Assembly: GCF_042767895.1 (NCBI RefSeq)
Contig: NC_091571.1
Span: 18,992,314 to 19,056,313, forward strand
Length of the DNA stretch: 64,000 bases
Direction: 5' to 3'
From: Penaeus vannamei
Taxonomy: Eukaryota > Arthropoda > Malacostraca > Decapoda > Penaeidae
Shown here: in pieces, positions 22,117-38,251 of the stretch
Position numbering within the stretch: the stretch's first letter is position 1
Layout: each line of letters begins with the position of its first letter
Program-made: the position numbers and the translations under genes
Notes under the pieces: model-generated
Told to the model about the DNA's origin: nothing
Seen by the model: the letters and a program-made list of their open reading frames with translations, nothing else
Database searches by the model: none

Positions 22117-25100
22117 ATTCGCCGGTTTTTCGACTTTTGGGATTTTTCTACTTTTAGCCTTTTTCTTATTATAGATGGGCTTTCTAATGATAATTATCAT
22201 CATTATTGTCATTATCATCATCATTATTATCATTACTGTCATTATCGCCCTAATCACCCTTAATATAGTCATTATAATAATCATCATCTTAATTATTAAT
22301 GTCATTTTCATCATTATAATTATTTTAATAATGATAATGACAATAATGATAATTCTGGAAATAATAACAACAATAATAAGGATTATAATAACAATAATAG
22401 CCGTGTTATAATTACTTCTATTATTATTTCTGTTATCATTGTCGTTATTATTATTAGGAAAATCATTAGAATAGTGTTGATTATTGCTATTATTGCAATT
22501 ATTAGGCAAATCATCATTATAATTATCATTGTATAATTATTATCATAATTATTGTCCTAATTGCTCTCATAATTATCATTATTATCGTCATTATTGTCAT
22601 CATTGATTCGGTTATCATCAAAATCATCATAATTAGCAGAATTATTGCTAAGATCATCATAATCATCCTTTAAACTCGAAAAAGGGGGTTTTCGACTCAT
22701 CTCTCCAAAGGCTATATTTCGCTAGATTTCGCCGGTTTTTCGACTTTTGGGATTTTTCTACTTTTAGCCTTTTTCTTATTATAGATGGGCTTTATAATGA
22801 TAATTATCATCATTATTGTCATTATCACCATCATTATTATCATTACTGTCATTATCGCCCTAATCACCCTTAATATAGTTATTATAATGATCAATATCTT
22901 AATTATTAATGTCATTTTCATCATTATAATTATTTTAATAATGATAATGACAATAATGATAATTCTGGAAATAATAACAACAATAATAAGGATTATAATA
23001 ACAATAATAGCCGTATTAAAATTACTTCTATTATTATTTCTGTTATCATTGTCGTTATTATTATTAGGAAAATCATTAGAATAGTGTTGATTATTGCTAT
23101 TATTGCAATTATTAGGCAAATCATCATTATAATTATCATTGTATAATTATTATCATAATTATTGTCCGAATTGCTCTCATAATTATCATTATTATCGTCA
23201 TTATTGTCATTATTGATTCGGTTTTCATCAAAATCATCATAATTAGCAGAATTATTGCTAAGATCATCATAAACATCCTTTAAACTCGAAAAAGGGGGTT
23301 TTCGACTCATTTCTGCAAAGGCTGTATTTCGCTAGATTTTGCCGGTTTTTCGACTTTTGAGATTTTTCTACTTTTAGCCTTTTTCTCATTATAGATGGGC
23401 TTTCTAATGATAATTATCATCATTATTGTCATTATCATCATCATTATTATCATTACTGTCATTATCGCCCTAATCACCCTTAATATAGTCATTATAATAA
23501 TCATCATCTTAATTATTAATGTCATTTTCATCATTATAATTATTTTAATAATGATAATGACAATAATGATAATTCTGGTAATAATAACAACAATAATAAG
23601 GATTATAATAACAATAATAACCGTGTTATAATTACTTCTATTATTATTTCTGTTATCATTGTCGTTATTATTATTAGGAAAACCATTAGAATAGTGTTGA
23701 TTATTGCTATTATTGCAATTATTAGGCAAATCATCATTATAATTATTATTGTATAATTATTATCATAATTATTGTCTTAATTACTCTCATAATTATCATT
23801 ATTATCGTCATTATTGTCATTATTGATGGGGTTATCATCAAAATCATCATAATTAGCAGAATTATTGCTAAGATCATCATAATCATCCTTTAAACTCGAA
23901 AAAGAGGGTTTTCGACTCACCTCTCCAAAGGCTATATTTCGCTAGATTTCGCCGGTTTTTCGACTTTTGGGATTTTTCTACTTTTAGCCTTTTTCTTATT
24001 ATAGATGGGCTTTATAATGATAATTATCATCATTATTGTCATTATCACCATCATTATTATCATTACTGTCATTATCGCCCTAATCACCCTTAATATAGTC
24101 ATTATAATAATCATCTTAATTATTAATGTCATTTTCATCATTATAATTATTTTAATAATGATAATGACAATAATGATAATTCTGGAAATAATAACAACAA
24201 TAATAAGGATTATAATAACAATAATAGCCGTGTTATAATTACTTCTATTATTATTTCTGTTATTATTGTCGTTATTATTATTAGGAAAATCATTAGAATA
24301 GTGTTGATTATTGCTATTATTGCAATTATTAGGCAAATCATCATTATAATTATCATTGTATAATTATTATCATAATTATTGTCCTAATTACTCTCATAAT
24401 TATCATTATTATCGTCATTATTGTCATTATTGATGGGGTTATCATCAAAATCATCATAATTAGCAGAATTATTGCTAAGATCATCATAATCATCCTTTAA
24501 ACTCGAAAAAGGGGGTTTTCGACTCATCTCTCCAAAGGCTGTATTTCGCTAGATTTTGCCGGTTTTTCGACTTTTGAGATTTTTCTACTTTTAGCCTTTT
24601 TCTCATTATAGATGGGCTTTATAATGATAATTATCATCATTATTGTCATTATCATCATCATTATTATCATTACTGTCATTATCGCCCTAATCACCCTTAA
24701 TATAGTCATTATAATAATCATCATCTTAATTATTAATGTCATTTTCATCATTATAATTATTTTAATAATGATAATGACAATAATGATAATTCTGGAAATA
24801 ATAACAACAATAATAAGGATTATAATAACAATAATTGCCGTGTTATAATTACTTCTATTATTATTTCTGTTATCATTGTCGTTATTATTATTAGGAAAAT
24901 CATTAGAATAGTGTCGATTATTGCTATTATTGCAATTATTAGGCAAATCATCATTATAATTATCATTGTATAATTATTATCATAATTATTGTCCTAATTG
25001 CTCTCATAATTATCATTATTATCGTCATTATTGTCATCATTGATTCGGTTATCATCAAAATCATGATAATTAGCAGAATTATTGCTAAGATCATCATAAT

Positions 25101-28100
25101 CATCCTTTAAACTCGAAAAAGGGGGTTTTCGACTCATCTCTCCAAAGGCTATATTTCGCTAGATTTCGCCGGTTTTTCGACTTTTGGGATTTTTCTACTT
25201 TTAGCCTTTTTCTTATTATAGATGGGCTTTATAATGATAATTATCATCATTATTGTCATTATCATCATCATTATTATCATTACTGTCATTATCGCCCTAA
25301 TCACCCTTAATATAGTCATTATAATAATCATCATCTTAATTATTAATGTCATTTTCATCATTATAATTATTTTAATAATGATAATGACAATAATGATAAT
25401 TCTGGAAATAATAACAACAATAATAAGGATTATAATAACAATAATAGCCGTATTAAAATTACTTCTATTATTATTTCTGTTATCATTGTGGTTATTATTA
25501 TTAGGAAAATCATTAGAATAGTGTTGATTATTGCTATTATTGCAATTATTAGGCAAATCATCATTATAATTATCATTGTATAATTATTATCATAATTATT
25601 GTCCTAATTACTCTCATAATTATCATTATTATCGTCATTATTGTCATTATTGATTCGGTTATCATCAAAATCATCATAATTAGCAGAATTATTGCAAAGA
25701 TCATCATAATCATCCTTTAAACTCGAAAATAGGGGTTTTTCGACTCATCTCTGCAAAGGCTGTATTTCGCTAGATTTCGCTCCTTTTTCGACTTTTGAGA
25801 TTTTTCTACTTTTAGCCTTTTTCTCATTATAGATGGGCTTTCTAATGATAATTATCATCATTATTGTCATTATCATCATCATTATTATCATTACTGTCAT
25901 TATCGCCCTAATCACCCTTAATATAGTCATTATAATAATCATCATCTTAATTATTAATGTCATTTTCATCATTATAATTATTTTAATAATAATAATGACA
26001 ATAATGATAATTCTGGAAATAATAACAACAATAATAAGGATTATAATAACAACAATAGCCGTGTTATAATTACTTCTATTATTATTTCTGTTATCATATT
26101 CGTTATTATTATTAGGAAAATCATTAGAATAGTGTCGATTATTGCTATTATTGCAATTATTAGGCAAATCATCATTATAATTATCATTGTATAATTATTA
26201 TCATAATTATTGTCTTAATTACTCTCATAATTATCATTATTATCGTCATTATTGTCATTATTGATGGGGTTATCATCAAAATCATCATAATTAGCAGAAT
26301 TATTGCTAAGATCATCATAATCATCCTTTAAACTAGAAAAAAGGGGTTTTCGACTCATCTCTGCAAAGGCTGTATTTCGCTAGATTTTGCCAGTTTTTCG
26401 ACTTTTAAGATTTTTCTACTTTTAGCCTATTTCTCATTATAGATGGGCTTTCTAATGATAATTATCATCAATATTGTCATTATCATCATCATTATTATCA
26501 TTACTGTCATTATCGCCCTAATCACCCTTAATAGTCATTATAATAATCATCATCTTAATTATTAATGTCATTTTCATCATTATAATTATTTTAATAATGA
26601 TAATGACAATAATGATTATTCTGGAAATAATAACAACAATAATCAGGATTATAATAACAATAATTGCCGTGTTATAATTACTTCTATTATTATTTCTGTT
26701 ACAATTGTCGTTATTATTATTAGGAAAATCATTAGAATAGTGTCGATTATTGCTATTATATCAATTATTAGGCAAATCATCATTATATAATTATTGTATA
26801 ATTATTGTCATTATTATTGTCCTAATTGCTCTCATAATTATCATTATTATCGTCATTATTGTCATCATTGATTCGGTTATCATCAAAATCATCATAATTA
26901 GCAGAATTATTGCAAAGATCATCATAATCATCCTTTAAACTCGAAAATAGGGGGTTTTCGACTCATCTCTCCAAAGGCTAGATTTTCGCTAGATTTCGCC
27001 GGTTTTTCGACTTTTGAGATTTTTCTACTTTTAGCCTTTTTCTCATTATAGATGGGCTTTATAATGATAATTATCATCATTATTGTCATTATCATCATCC
27101 TTATTATCATTACTGTCATTATCGCCCTAATCACCCTTAATATAGTCATTATAATAATCATCATCTTAATTATTAATGTCATTTTCATCATTATAATTAT
27201 TTTAATAATGATAATGACAATAATGATAATTCTGGAAATAATAACAATAATAATTATTATAATAACAATAATAGCCGTGTTATAATTACTTCTATTATTA
27301 TTTCTGTTATCATTGTCATTATTATTATTAGGAAAATCATTAGAATAGTGTCGATTATTGCTATTATTGCAATTATTGGGCAAATCATCATTATAATTAT
27401 CATTGTATAATTATTATCATAATTATTGCCCTACTTACTCTCATAATTATCATTATTATCGTCATTATTGTCATTACTGATGGGGTTATCATCAAAATAC
27501 TCATAATTAGCAGAATTACTGCTAAGATCATCATAATCATCCTTTAAACTAGAAAAAAGGGTTTTTCGACTCATCTCTGCAAAGGCTGTATTTCGCTAGA
27601 TTTTGCCAGTTTTTCGACTTTTAAGATTTTTCTACTTTTAGCCTTTTTCTCATTATAGATGGGCTTTCTAATGATAATTATCATCATTATTGTCATTATC
27701 ATCATCATTATTATCATTACTGTCATTATCGCCCTAATCACCCTTAATATAGTCATTATAATAATCATCATCTTAATTATTAATGTCATTTTCATCATTA
27801 TAATTATTTTAATAATGATAATGACAATAATGATAATTCTGGTAATAATAACAACAATAATAAGGATTATAATAACAATACTAGCCGTGTTATAATTACT
27901 TCTATTACTATTTCTGTTATCATTGTGGTTATTATTATTAGGAAAATCATTAGAATAGTGTTGATTATTGCTATTATTGCAATTATTAGGCAAATCATCA
28001 TTATAATTATCATTGTATAATTATTATCATAATTATTGTCCTAATTGCTCTCATAATTATCATTATTATCGTCATTATTGTCATCATTGATTCGGTTATC

Positions 28101-31100
28101 ATCAAAATCATGATAATTAGCAGAATTATTGCTAAGATCATCATAATCATCCTTTAAACTCGAAAAAGGGGGTTTTCGACTCATCTCTCCAAAGGCTATA
28201 TTTCGCTAGATTTTGCCGGTTTTTCGACTTTTGGGATTTTTCTACTTTTAGCCTTTTTCTTATTATAGATGGGCTTTATAATGATAATTATCATCATTAT
28301 TGTCATTATCATCATCATTATTATCATTACTGTCATTATCGCCCTAATCACCCTTAATATAGTCATTATAATGATCATCATCTTAATTATTAATGTCATT
28401 TTCATCATTATAATTATTTTAATAATGATAATGACAATAATGATAATTCTGGAAATAATAACAACAATAATAAGGATTATAATAACAATAATAGCCGTGT
28501 TATAATTACTTCTATTATTATTTCTGTTATCATTGTCGTTATTATTATTAGGAAAATCATTAGAATAGTGTTGATTATTGCTATTATTGCAATTATTAGG
28601 CAAATCATCATTATAATTATCATTGTATAATTATTATCATAATTATTGTCCTAATTGCTCTCATAATTATCATTATTATCGTCATTATTGTCATTATTGA
28701 TTCGGTTATCATCAAAATCATCATAATTAGCAGAATTATTGCTAAGATCATCATAATCATCCTTTAAACTCGAAAAAGAGGGTTTTCGACTCACCTCTCC
28801 AAAGGCTATATTTCGCTAGATTTCGCCGGTTTTTCGACTTTTGGGATTTTTCTACTTTTAGCCTTTTTCTTATTATAGATGGGCTTTATAATGATAATTA
28901 TCATCATTATTGTCATTATCACCATCATTATTATCATTACTGTCATTATCGCCCTAATCACCCTTAATATAGTCATTATAATAATCATCATCTTAATTAT
29001 TAATGTCATTTTCATCATTATAATTATTTTAATAATGATAATGACAATAATGATAATTCTGGTAATAATAACAACAATAATAAGGATTATAATAACAATA
29101 ATAGCCGTGTTATAATTACTTCTATTATTATTTCTGTTATCATTGTCGTTATTATTATTAGGAAAATCATTAGAATAGTGTTGATTATTGCTATTATTGC
29201 AATTATTAGGCAAATCATCATTATAATTATCATTGTATAATTATTATCATAATTATTGTCCTAATTGCTCTCATAATTATCATTATTATCGTCATTATTG
29301 TCATCATTGATTCGGTTATCATCAAAATCATCATAATTAGCAGAATTGTTGCTAAGATCATCATAATCATCCTTTAAACTCGAAAATGGGGTTTTCGACT
29401 CATGTCTCCAACGGCTATATTTCGCTAGATTTCGCCGGTTTTTCGACTTTTGGGATTTTTCTACTTTTAGCCTTTTTCTTATTATAGATGGGCTTTATAA
29501 TGATAATTATCATCATTATTGTCATTATCATCATCATTATTATCATTACTGTCATTATCGCCCTAATCACCCTTAATATAGTCATTATAATAATCATCAT
29601 CTTAATTATTAATGTCATTTTCATCATTATAATTATTTTAATAATGATAATGACAATAATGATAATTCTGGAAATAATAACAACAATAATAAGGATTATA
29701 ATAACAATAATAGCCGTATTAAAATTACTTCTATTATTATTTCTGTTATCATTGTCGTTATTATTATTAGGAAAATCATTAGAATAGTGTTGATTATTGC
29801 TATTATTGCAATTATTAGGCAAATCATCATTATAATTATCATTGTATAATTATTATCATAATTATTGTCTTAATTACTCTCATAATTATCATTATTATCG
29901 TCATTATTGTCATTATTGATTCGGTTATCATCAAAATCATCATAATTAGCAGAATTATTGCTAAGATCATCATAAACATCCTTTAAACTCGAAAAAGGGG
30001 TTTTCGACTCATTTCTGCAAAGGCTGTATTTCGCTAGATTTTGCCGGTTTTTCGACTTTTGAGATTTTTCTACTTTTAGCCTTTTTCTTATTATAGATGG
30101 GCTTTCTAATGATAATTATCATCATTATTGTCATTATCATCATCATTATTATCATTACTGTCATTATCGCCCTAATCACCCTTAATATAGTCATTATAAT
30201 AATCATCATCTTAATTATTAATGTCATTTTCATCATTATAATTATTTTAATAATGATAATGACAATAATGATAATTCTGGTAATAATAACAACAATAATA
30301 AGGATTATAATAACAATAATAACCGTGTTATAATTACTTCTATTATTATTTCTGTTATCATTGTCGTTATTATTATTAGGAAAATCATTAGAATAGTGTT
30401 GATTATTGCTATTATTGCAATTATTAGGCAAATCATCATTATAATTATTATTGTATAATTATTATCATAATTATTGTCTTAATTACTCTCATAATTATCA
30501 TTATTATCGTCATTATTGTCATTATTGATGGGGTTATCATCAAAATCATCATAATTAGCAGAATTATTGCTAAGATCATCATAATCATCCTTTAAACTCG
30601 TAAAAGAGGGTTTTCGATTCACCTCTCCAAAGGCTATATTTCGCTAGATTTCGCCGGTTTTTCGACTTTTGGGATTTTTCTACTTTTAGCCTTTTTCTTA
30701 TTATAGATGGGCTTTATAATGATAATTATCATCATTATTGTCATTATCACCATCATTATTATCATTACTGTCATTATCGCCCTAATCACCCTTAATATAG
30801 TCATTATAATAATCATCATCTTAATTATTAATGTCATTTTCATCATTATAATTATTTTAATAATGATAATGACAATAATGATAATTCTGGTAATAATAAC
30901 AACAATAATAAGGATTATAATAACAATACTAGCCGTGTTATAATTACTTCTATTATTATTTCTGTTATCATTGTCGTTATTATTATTAGGAAAATCATTA
31001 GAATAGTGTTGATTATTGCTATTATTGCAATTATTAGGCAAATCATCATTATAATTATCATTGTATAATTATTATCATAATTATTGTCCTAATTGCTCTC

Positions 31101-31259
31101 ATAATTATCATTATTATCGTCATTATTGTCATCATTGATTCGGTTATCATCAAAATCATGATAATTAGCAGAATTGTTGCTAAGATCATCATAATCATCC
31201 TTTAAACTCGAAAAAGGGGGGTTTGCGACTCATGTCTCCAACGGCTATATTTCGCTAGA
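22117..31259 (-). repeat. Higher-order repeat unit 1 of family A (15 monomers, about 9.14 kb)
   Basis: Monomer-specific variants recur 9.11-9.14 kb later in the same order. Examples: the rare GTCCGAATTGC at 23164 and 32307 (offset 9143); a monomer lacking one ATC-type triplet near 24110 and 33250; the TTATCATATTCG variant near 26093 and 35215; CCTATTTCTCATT with CAATATTGTC near 26427 and 35550; AGATTTTCGCTAGATTTCGCC near 26980 and 36090; TACTCATAATTAGCAGAATT near 27497 and 36609. Unit start is arbitrary; the composite-block junction is used here. Confidence 0.8.
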
Positions 31260-34200
31260 TTTCGCCGGTTTTTCGACTTTTGGGATTTTTCTACTTTTAG
31301 CCTTTTTCTTATTATAGATGGGCTTTATAATGATAATTATCATCATTATTGTCATTATCACCATCATTATTATCATTACTGTCATTATCGCCCTAATCAC
31401 CCTTAATATAGTTATTATAATAATCATCATCTTAATTATTAATGTCATTTTCATCATTATAATTATTTTAATAATGATAATGACAATAATGATAATTCTG
31501 GAAATAATAACAACAATAATAAGGATTATAATAACAATAATAGCCGTGTTATAATTACTTCTATTATTATTTCTGTTATCATTGTCGTTATTATTATTAG
31601 GAAAATCATTAGAATAGTGTTGATTATTGCTATTATTGCAATTATTAGGCAAATCATCATTATAATTATCATTGTATAATTATTATCATAATTATTGTCC
31701 TAATTGCTCTCATAATTATCATTATTATCGTCATTATTGTCATTATTGATTCGGTTATCATCAAAATCATCATAATTAGCAGAATTATTGCTAAGATCAT
31801 CATAATCATCCTTTAAACTCGAAAAAGGGGGTTTTCGACTCACATCTCCAAAGGCTATATTTCGCTAGATTTCGCCGGTTTTTCGACTTTTGGGATTTTT
31901 CTACTTTTAGCCTTTTTCTTATTATAGATGGGCTTTATAATGATAATTATCATCATTATTGTCATTATCACCATCATTATTATCATTACTGTCATTATCG
32001 CCCTAATCACCCTTAATATAGTTATTATAATGATCAATATCTTAATTATTAATGTCATTTTCATCATTATAATTATTTTAATAATGATAATGACAATAAT
32101 GATAATTCTGGAAATAATAACAACAATAATAAGGATTATAATAACAATAATAGCCGTATTAAAATTACTTCTATTATTATTTCTGTTATCATTGTCGTTA
32201 TTATTATTAGGAAAATCATTAGAATAGTGTTGATTATTGCTATTATTGCAATTATTAGGCAAATCATCATTATAATTATCATTGTATAATTATTATCATA
32301 ATTATTGTCCGAATTGCTCTCATAATTATCATTATTATCGTCATTATTGTCATTATTGATTCGGTTATCATCAAAATCATCATAATTAGCAGAATTATTG
32401 CTAAGATCATCATAAACATCCTTTAAACTCGAAAAAGGGGGTTTTCGACTCATTTCTGCAAAGGCTGTATTTCGCTAGATTTTGCCGGTTTTTCGACTTT
32501 TGAGATTTTTCTACTTTTAGCCTTTTTCTCATTATAGATGGGCTTTCTAATGATAATTATCATCATTATTGTCATTATCATCATCATTATTATCATTACT
32601 GTCATTATCGCCCTAATCACCCTTAATATAGTCATTATAATAATCATCATCTTAATTATTAATGTCATTTTCATCATTATAATTATTTTAATAATGATAA
32701 TGACAATAATGATAATTCTGGTAATAATAACAACAATAATAAGGATTATAATAACAATAATAACCGTGTTATAATTACTTCTATTATTATTTCTGTTATC
32801 ATTGTCGTTATTATTATTAGGAAAACCATTAGAATAGTGTTGATTATTGCTATTATTGCAATTATTAGGCAAATCATCATTATAATTATTATTGTATAAT
32901 TATTATCATAATTATTGTCTTAATTACTCTCATAATTATCATTATTATCGTCATTATTGTCATTATTGATGGGGTTATCATCAAAATCATCATAATTAGC
33001 AGAATTATTGCTAAGATCATCATAATCATCCTTTAAACTCGAAAAAGAGGGTTTTCGACTCACCTCTCCAAAGGCTATATTTCGCTAGATTTCGCCGGTT
33101 TTTCGACTTTTGGGATTTTTCTACTTTTAGCCTTTTTCTTATTATAGATGGGCTTTATAATGATAATTATCATCATTATTGTCATTATCACCATCATTAT
33201 TATCATTACTGTCATTATCGCCCTAATCACCCTTAATATAGTCATTATAATAATCATCTTAATTATTAATGTCATTTTCATCATTATAATTATTTTAATA
33301 ATGATAATGACAATAATGATAATTCTGGAAATAATAACAACAATAATAAGGATTATTATAACAATAATAGCCGTGTTAAAATTACTTCTATTATTATTTC
33401 TGTTATTATTGTCGTTATTATTATTAGGAAAAACAGAATAGTGTTGATTATTGCTATCATTGCAATTATTAGGCAAATCGTCATTATAAGTATCATTGTA
33501 TAAATACTATCATAATTGTCCTAATTACTCTCGTAATTATGATTATTATCGTCATTATTGTCATTACTGATGGGGTTATCATCAAAATCATCATAATTAG
33601 CAAAATTATTGCTAAGATCATCAAAATCATCCTTTAAACTCGAAAATAGGGGGTTTTCGACTCATCTCTCCAAAGGCTGTATTTCGCTAGATTTTGCCGG
33701 TTTTTCGACTTTTGAGATTTTTCTACTATTAGCCTTTTTCTCATTATAGATGGGCTTTATAATGATAATTATCATCATTATTGTCATTATCATCATCATT
33801 ATTATCATTACTGTCATTATCGCCCTAATCACCCTTAATAGTCATTATAATAATCATCATCTTAACTATTAATGTTATTTTCATCATTATAATTGTTTTA
33901 ATAATGATAATGATAATTCTGGAAATAATAACAACAATAATAAGGATTATAATAACAATAATTGCCGTGTTATAATTACTTCTATTATTATTTCTGTTAC
34001 AATTGTCGTTATTATTATTAGGAAAATCATTAGAATAGTGTCGATTATTGCTATTATTTCAATTATTAGGCAAATCATCATTATAATTATCATTGTATAA
34101 TTATTATCATAATTATTGTCCTAATTGCTCTCATAATTATCATTATTATCGTCATTATTGTCATCATTGATTCGGTTATCATGAAAATCATGATAATTAG

Positions 34201-37200
34201 CAGAATTATTGCTAAGATCATCATAATCATCCTTTAAATTCGAAAAAGGGGGTTTTCGACTCATCTCTCCAAAGGCTATATTTCGCTAGATTTTGCCGGT
34301 TTTTCGACTTTTGGGATTTTTCTACTTTTAGCCTTTTTCTTATTATAGATGGGCTTTCTAATGATAATTATCATTATTGTCATTATCATCATCATTATTA
34401 TCATTACTGTCATTATCGCCCTAATCACCCTTAATATAGTCATTATAATAATCATCATCTTAATTATTAATGTCATTTTCATCATTCTAATTATTTTAAT
34501 AATGATAATGACAATAATGATAATTCTGGAAATAATAACAACAATAATAAGGATTAAAATAACAATAATAGCCGTATTAAAATTACTTCTATTATTATTT
34601 CTGTTATCATTGTGGTTATTATTATTAGGAAAATCATTAGAATAGTGTCGATTATTGCTATTATTGCAATTATTAGGCAAATCATCATTATAATTATCAT
34701 TGTATAATTATTATCATAATTATTGTCCTAATTACTCTCATAATTATCATTATTATCGTCATTATTGTCATTATTGATTCGGTTATCATCAAAATCGTCA
34801 TAATTAGCAGATTTATTGCTAAGATCATCATAATCATCCTTTAAACACGAAAAAGAGAGTTTTTCGACTCATCTCTGCAAAGGCTGTATTTCGCTAGATT
34901 TCGCTGCTTTTTCGACTTTTGAGATTTTTCTACTTTTAGCCTTTTTCTCATTATAGATGGGCTTTCTAATGATAATTATCATTATTGTCATTAACATCAT
35001 CATTATTATCATTACTGTCATTATCGCCCTAATCACCCTTAATATAGTCATTATAATAATCATCATCTTAATTATTAATGTCATTTTCATCATTCTAATT
35101 ATTTTAATAATAATAATGACAATAATGATAATTCTGGAAATAATAACAACAATAATAAGGATTATAATAACAACAATAGCCGTGTTATAATTACTTCTAT
35201 TATTATTTCTGTTATCATATTCGTTATTATTATTAGGAAAATCATTAGAATAGTGTCGATTATTGCTATTATTGCAATTATTAGGCAAATCATCATTATA
35301 ATTATCATTGTATAATTATTATCATAATTATTGTCTTAATTACTCTCATAATTATCATTATTATCGTCATTATTGTCATTATTGATGGGGTTATCATCAA
35401 AATCATCATAATTAGCAGAATTATTGCTAAGATCATCATAATCATCCTTTAAACTAGAAAAAAGGGGTTTTCGACTCATCTCTGCAAAGGCTGTATTTCG
35501 CTAGATTTTGCCAGTTTTTCGACTTTTAAGATTTTTCTACTTTTAGCCTATTTCTCATTATAGATGGGCTTTCTAATGATAATTATCATCAATATTGTCA
35601 TTATCATCATCATTATTATCATTACTGCCATTATCGCCCTAATCACCCTTAATAGTCATTATAATAATCATCATCTTAATTATTAATGTCATTTTCATCA
35701 TTATAATTATTTTAATAATGATAATGACAATAATGATTATTCTGGAAATAATAACAACAATAATCAGGATTATAATAACAATAATTGCCGTGTTATAATT
35801 ACTTCTATTATTATTTCTGTTACAATTGTCGTTATTATTATTAGGAAAATCATTAGAATAGTGTCGATTATTGCTATTATATCAATTATTAGGCAAATCA
35901 TCATTATATAATTATTGTATAATTATTGTCATTATTATTGTCCTAATTGCTCTCATAATTATCATTATTATCGTCATTATTGATTCGGTTATCATCAAAA
36001 TCATCATAATTAGCAGAATTATTGCAAAGATCATCATAATCATCCTTTAAACTCGAAAATAGGGGGTTTTCGACTCATCTCTCCAAAGGCTAGATTTTCG
36101 CTAGATTTCGCCGGTTTTTCGACTTTTGAGATTTTTCTACTTTTAGCCTTTTTCTCATTATAGATGGGCTTTATAATGATAATTATCATCATTATTGTCA
36201 TTATCATCATCATTATTATCATTACTGTCATTATCGCCCTAATCACCCTTAATATAGTCATTATAATAATCATCATCTTAATTATTAATGTCATTTTCAT
36301 CATTATAATTAATTTAATAATGATAATGACAATAATGATAATTCTGGAAATAATAACAATAATAATTATTATAATAACAATAATAGCCGTGTTATAATTA
36401 CTTCTATTATTATTTCTGTTATCATTGTCATTATTATTATTAGGAAAATCATTAGAATAGTGTCGATTATTGCTATTATTGCAATTATTGGGCAAATCAT
36501 CATTATAATTATCATTGTATAATTATTATCATAATTATTGCCCTACTTACTCTCATAATTATCATTATTATCGTCATTATTGTCATTACTGATGGGGTTA
36601 TCATCAAAATACTCATAATTAGCAGAATTACTGCTAAGATCATCATAATCATCCTTTAAACTAGAAAAAAGGGTTTTTCGACTCATCTCTGCAAAGGCTG
36701 TATTTCGCTAGATTTTGCCAGTTTTTCGACTTTTAAGATTTTTCTACTTTTAGCCTTTTTCTCATTATAGATGGGCTTTCTAATGATAATTATCATCATT
36801 ATTGTCATTATCATCATCATTATTATCATTACTGTCATTATCGCCCTAATCACCCTTGATGTAGTCATTATAATAATCAGTATCTTAATTATTAATGTCA
36901 TTTTCATCATTATGATTATTTTAATAATGATAATGACAATAATGATAATTCTGGTAATAATAACAACAATAATAAGGATTATAATAACAATACTAGCCGT
37001 GTTATAATTACTTCTATTACTATTTCTGTTATCACTGTGGTTATTATTATTAGGAAAATTATTAGAATAGTGTTGATTATTGCTATTATTGCAATTATTA
37101 GGCAAATCATTATAATTACTATTGTATAATTATTATCATAATTATTGTCCTAATTGCTCTCATGATTATCATTATTATCGTCATTATTGTCATCATTGAT

Positions 37201-38251
37201 TCGGTTATCATCAAAATCATGACAATTAGCAGAATTGTTGTTAAGATCATCATAATCATCCTTTAAACTCGAAAAAGGGTGGTTATCGACTCATCTCTCC
37301 AAAGAATATATTTCGCTAGATTTCGCAGCTTTTTCGACTTTTGGGATTTTTCTACTTTTAGCCCTTTTCTTATTATAGATGGGCTTTATAATGATAATTA
37401 TCATCATTATTGTCATTATCACCATCATTATTATCATTACTGTCATTATAGCCCTAATCACCCTTAATATAGTTATTATAATGATCAATATCTTAATTAT
37501 TAATGTCATTTTCATCATTATAATTATTTTAATAATGATAATGACAATAATGATAATTCTGGAAATAATAACAACAATAATAAGGATTATAATAACAATA
37601 ATAGCCGTATTAAAATTACTTCTATTATTATTTCTGTTATCATTGTCGTTATTATTATTAGGAAAATCATTAGAATAGTGTTGATTATTGCTATTATTGC
37701 AATTATTAGGCAAATCATCATTATAATTATCATTGTATAATTATTATCATAATTATTGTCCTAATTGCTCTCATAATTATCATTATTATCGTCATTATTG
37801 TCATTATTGATTCGGTTATCATCAAAATCATCATAATTAGCAGAATTATTGCTAAGATCATCATAATCATCCTTTAAACTCGAAAAAGGGGGGTTTTCGA
37901 CTCATTTCTGCAAAGGCTGTATTTCGCTAGATTTCGCCGGTTTTTCGACTTTTGGGATTTTTCTACTTTTAGCCTTTTTCTCATTATAGATGGGCTTTCT
38001 AATGATAATTATCATCATTATTGTCATTATCATCATCATTATTATCATTACTGTCATTATCGCCCTAATCACCCTTAATATAGTCATTATAATAATCATC
38101 ATCTTAATTATTAATGTCATTTTCATCATTATAATTATTTTAATAATGATAATGACAATAATGATAATTCTGGTAATAATAACAACAATAATAAGGATTA
38201 TAATAACAATAATAACCGTGTTATAATTACTTCTATTATTATTTCTGTTAT
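31260..38251 (-). repeat. Higher-order repeat unit 2 of family A, cut by gap
   Basis: Second copy of the 15-monomer order, about 11.5 monomers before the gap. The offset from unit 1 falls from 9143 to about 9112 bp through small indels, including shortened monomers near 33.9 and 35.9 kb. Agreement weakens near 37.99 kb, where the monomer type differs from the expected one, so the unit boundary or a rearrangement lies there. Confidence 0.72.

Larger units (their letters stand above)
22117..38251 (-). repeat. Satellite family A array, reverse orientation, about 26 monomers
   Basis: Uninterrupted tandem monomers with CGACTCAT landmarks near 22693, 23303, 23913, 24520, 25130, 25741, 26350, 26958 and 27567, and so on at ~610 bp spacing to the gap. 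Monomers are highly alike but carry diagnostic variants: TCTCCAAAGGCTATATTTCG against TTTCTGCAAAGGCTGTATTT; GGGATTTT, GAGATTTT or TAAGATTTT; CTTATT or CTCATT. These variants recur in order, so the array is a higher-order repeat. The recurring ~135-140 codon frame on the minus strand starts at a TTG and not an ATG, and consists of ATT/AAT triplets; it is not called as a gene. Confidence 0.93.

Noticed and set aside
22117..38251. CRISPR-like array (regular repeats with variable spacers)
   Set aside because: Units are ~610 bp head-to-tail monomers without short repeats and unique spacers, in a eukaryotic context.
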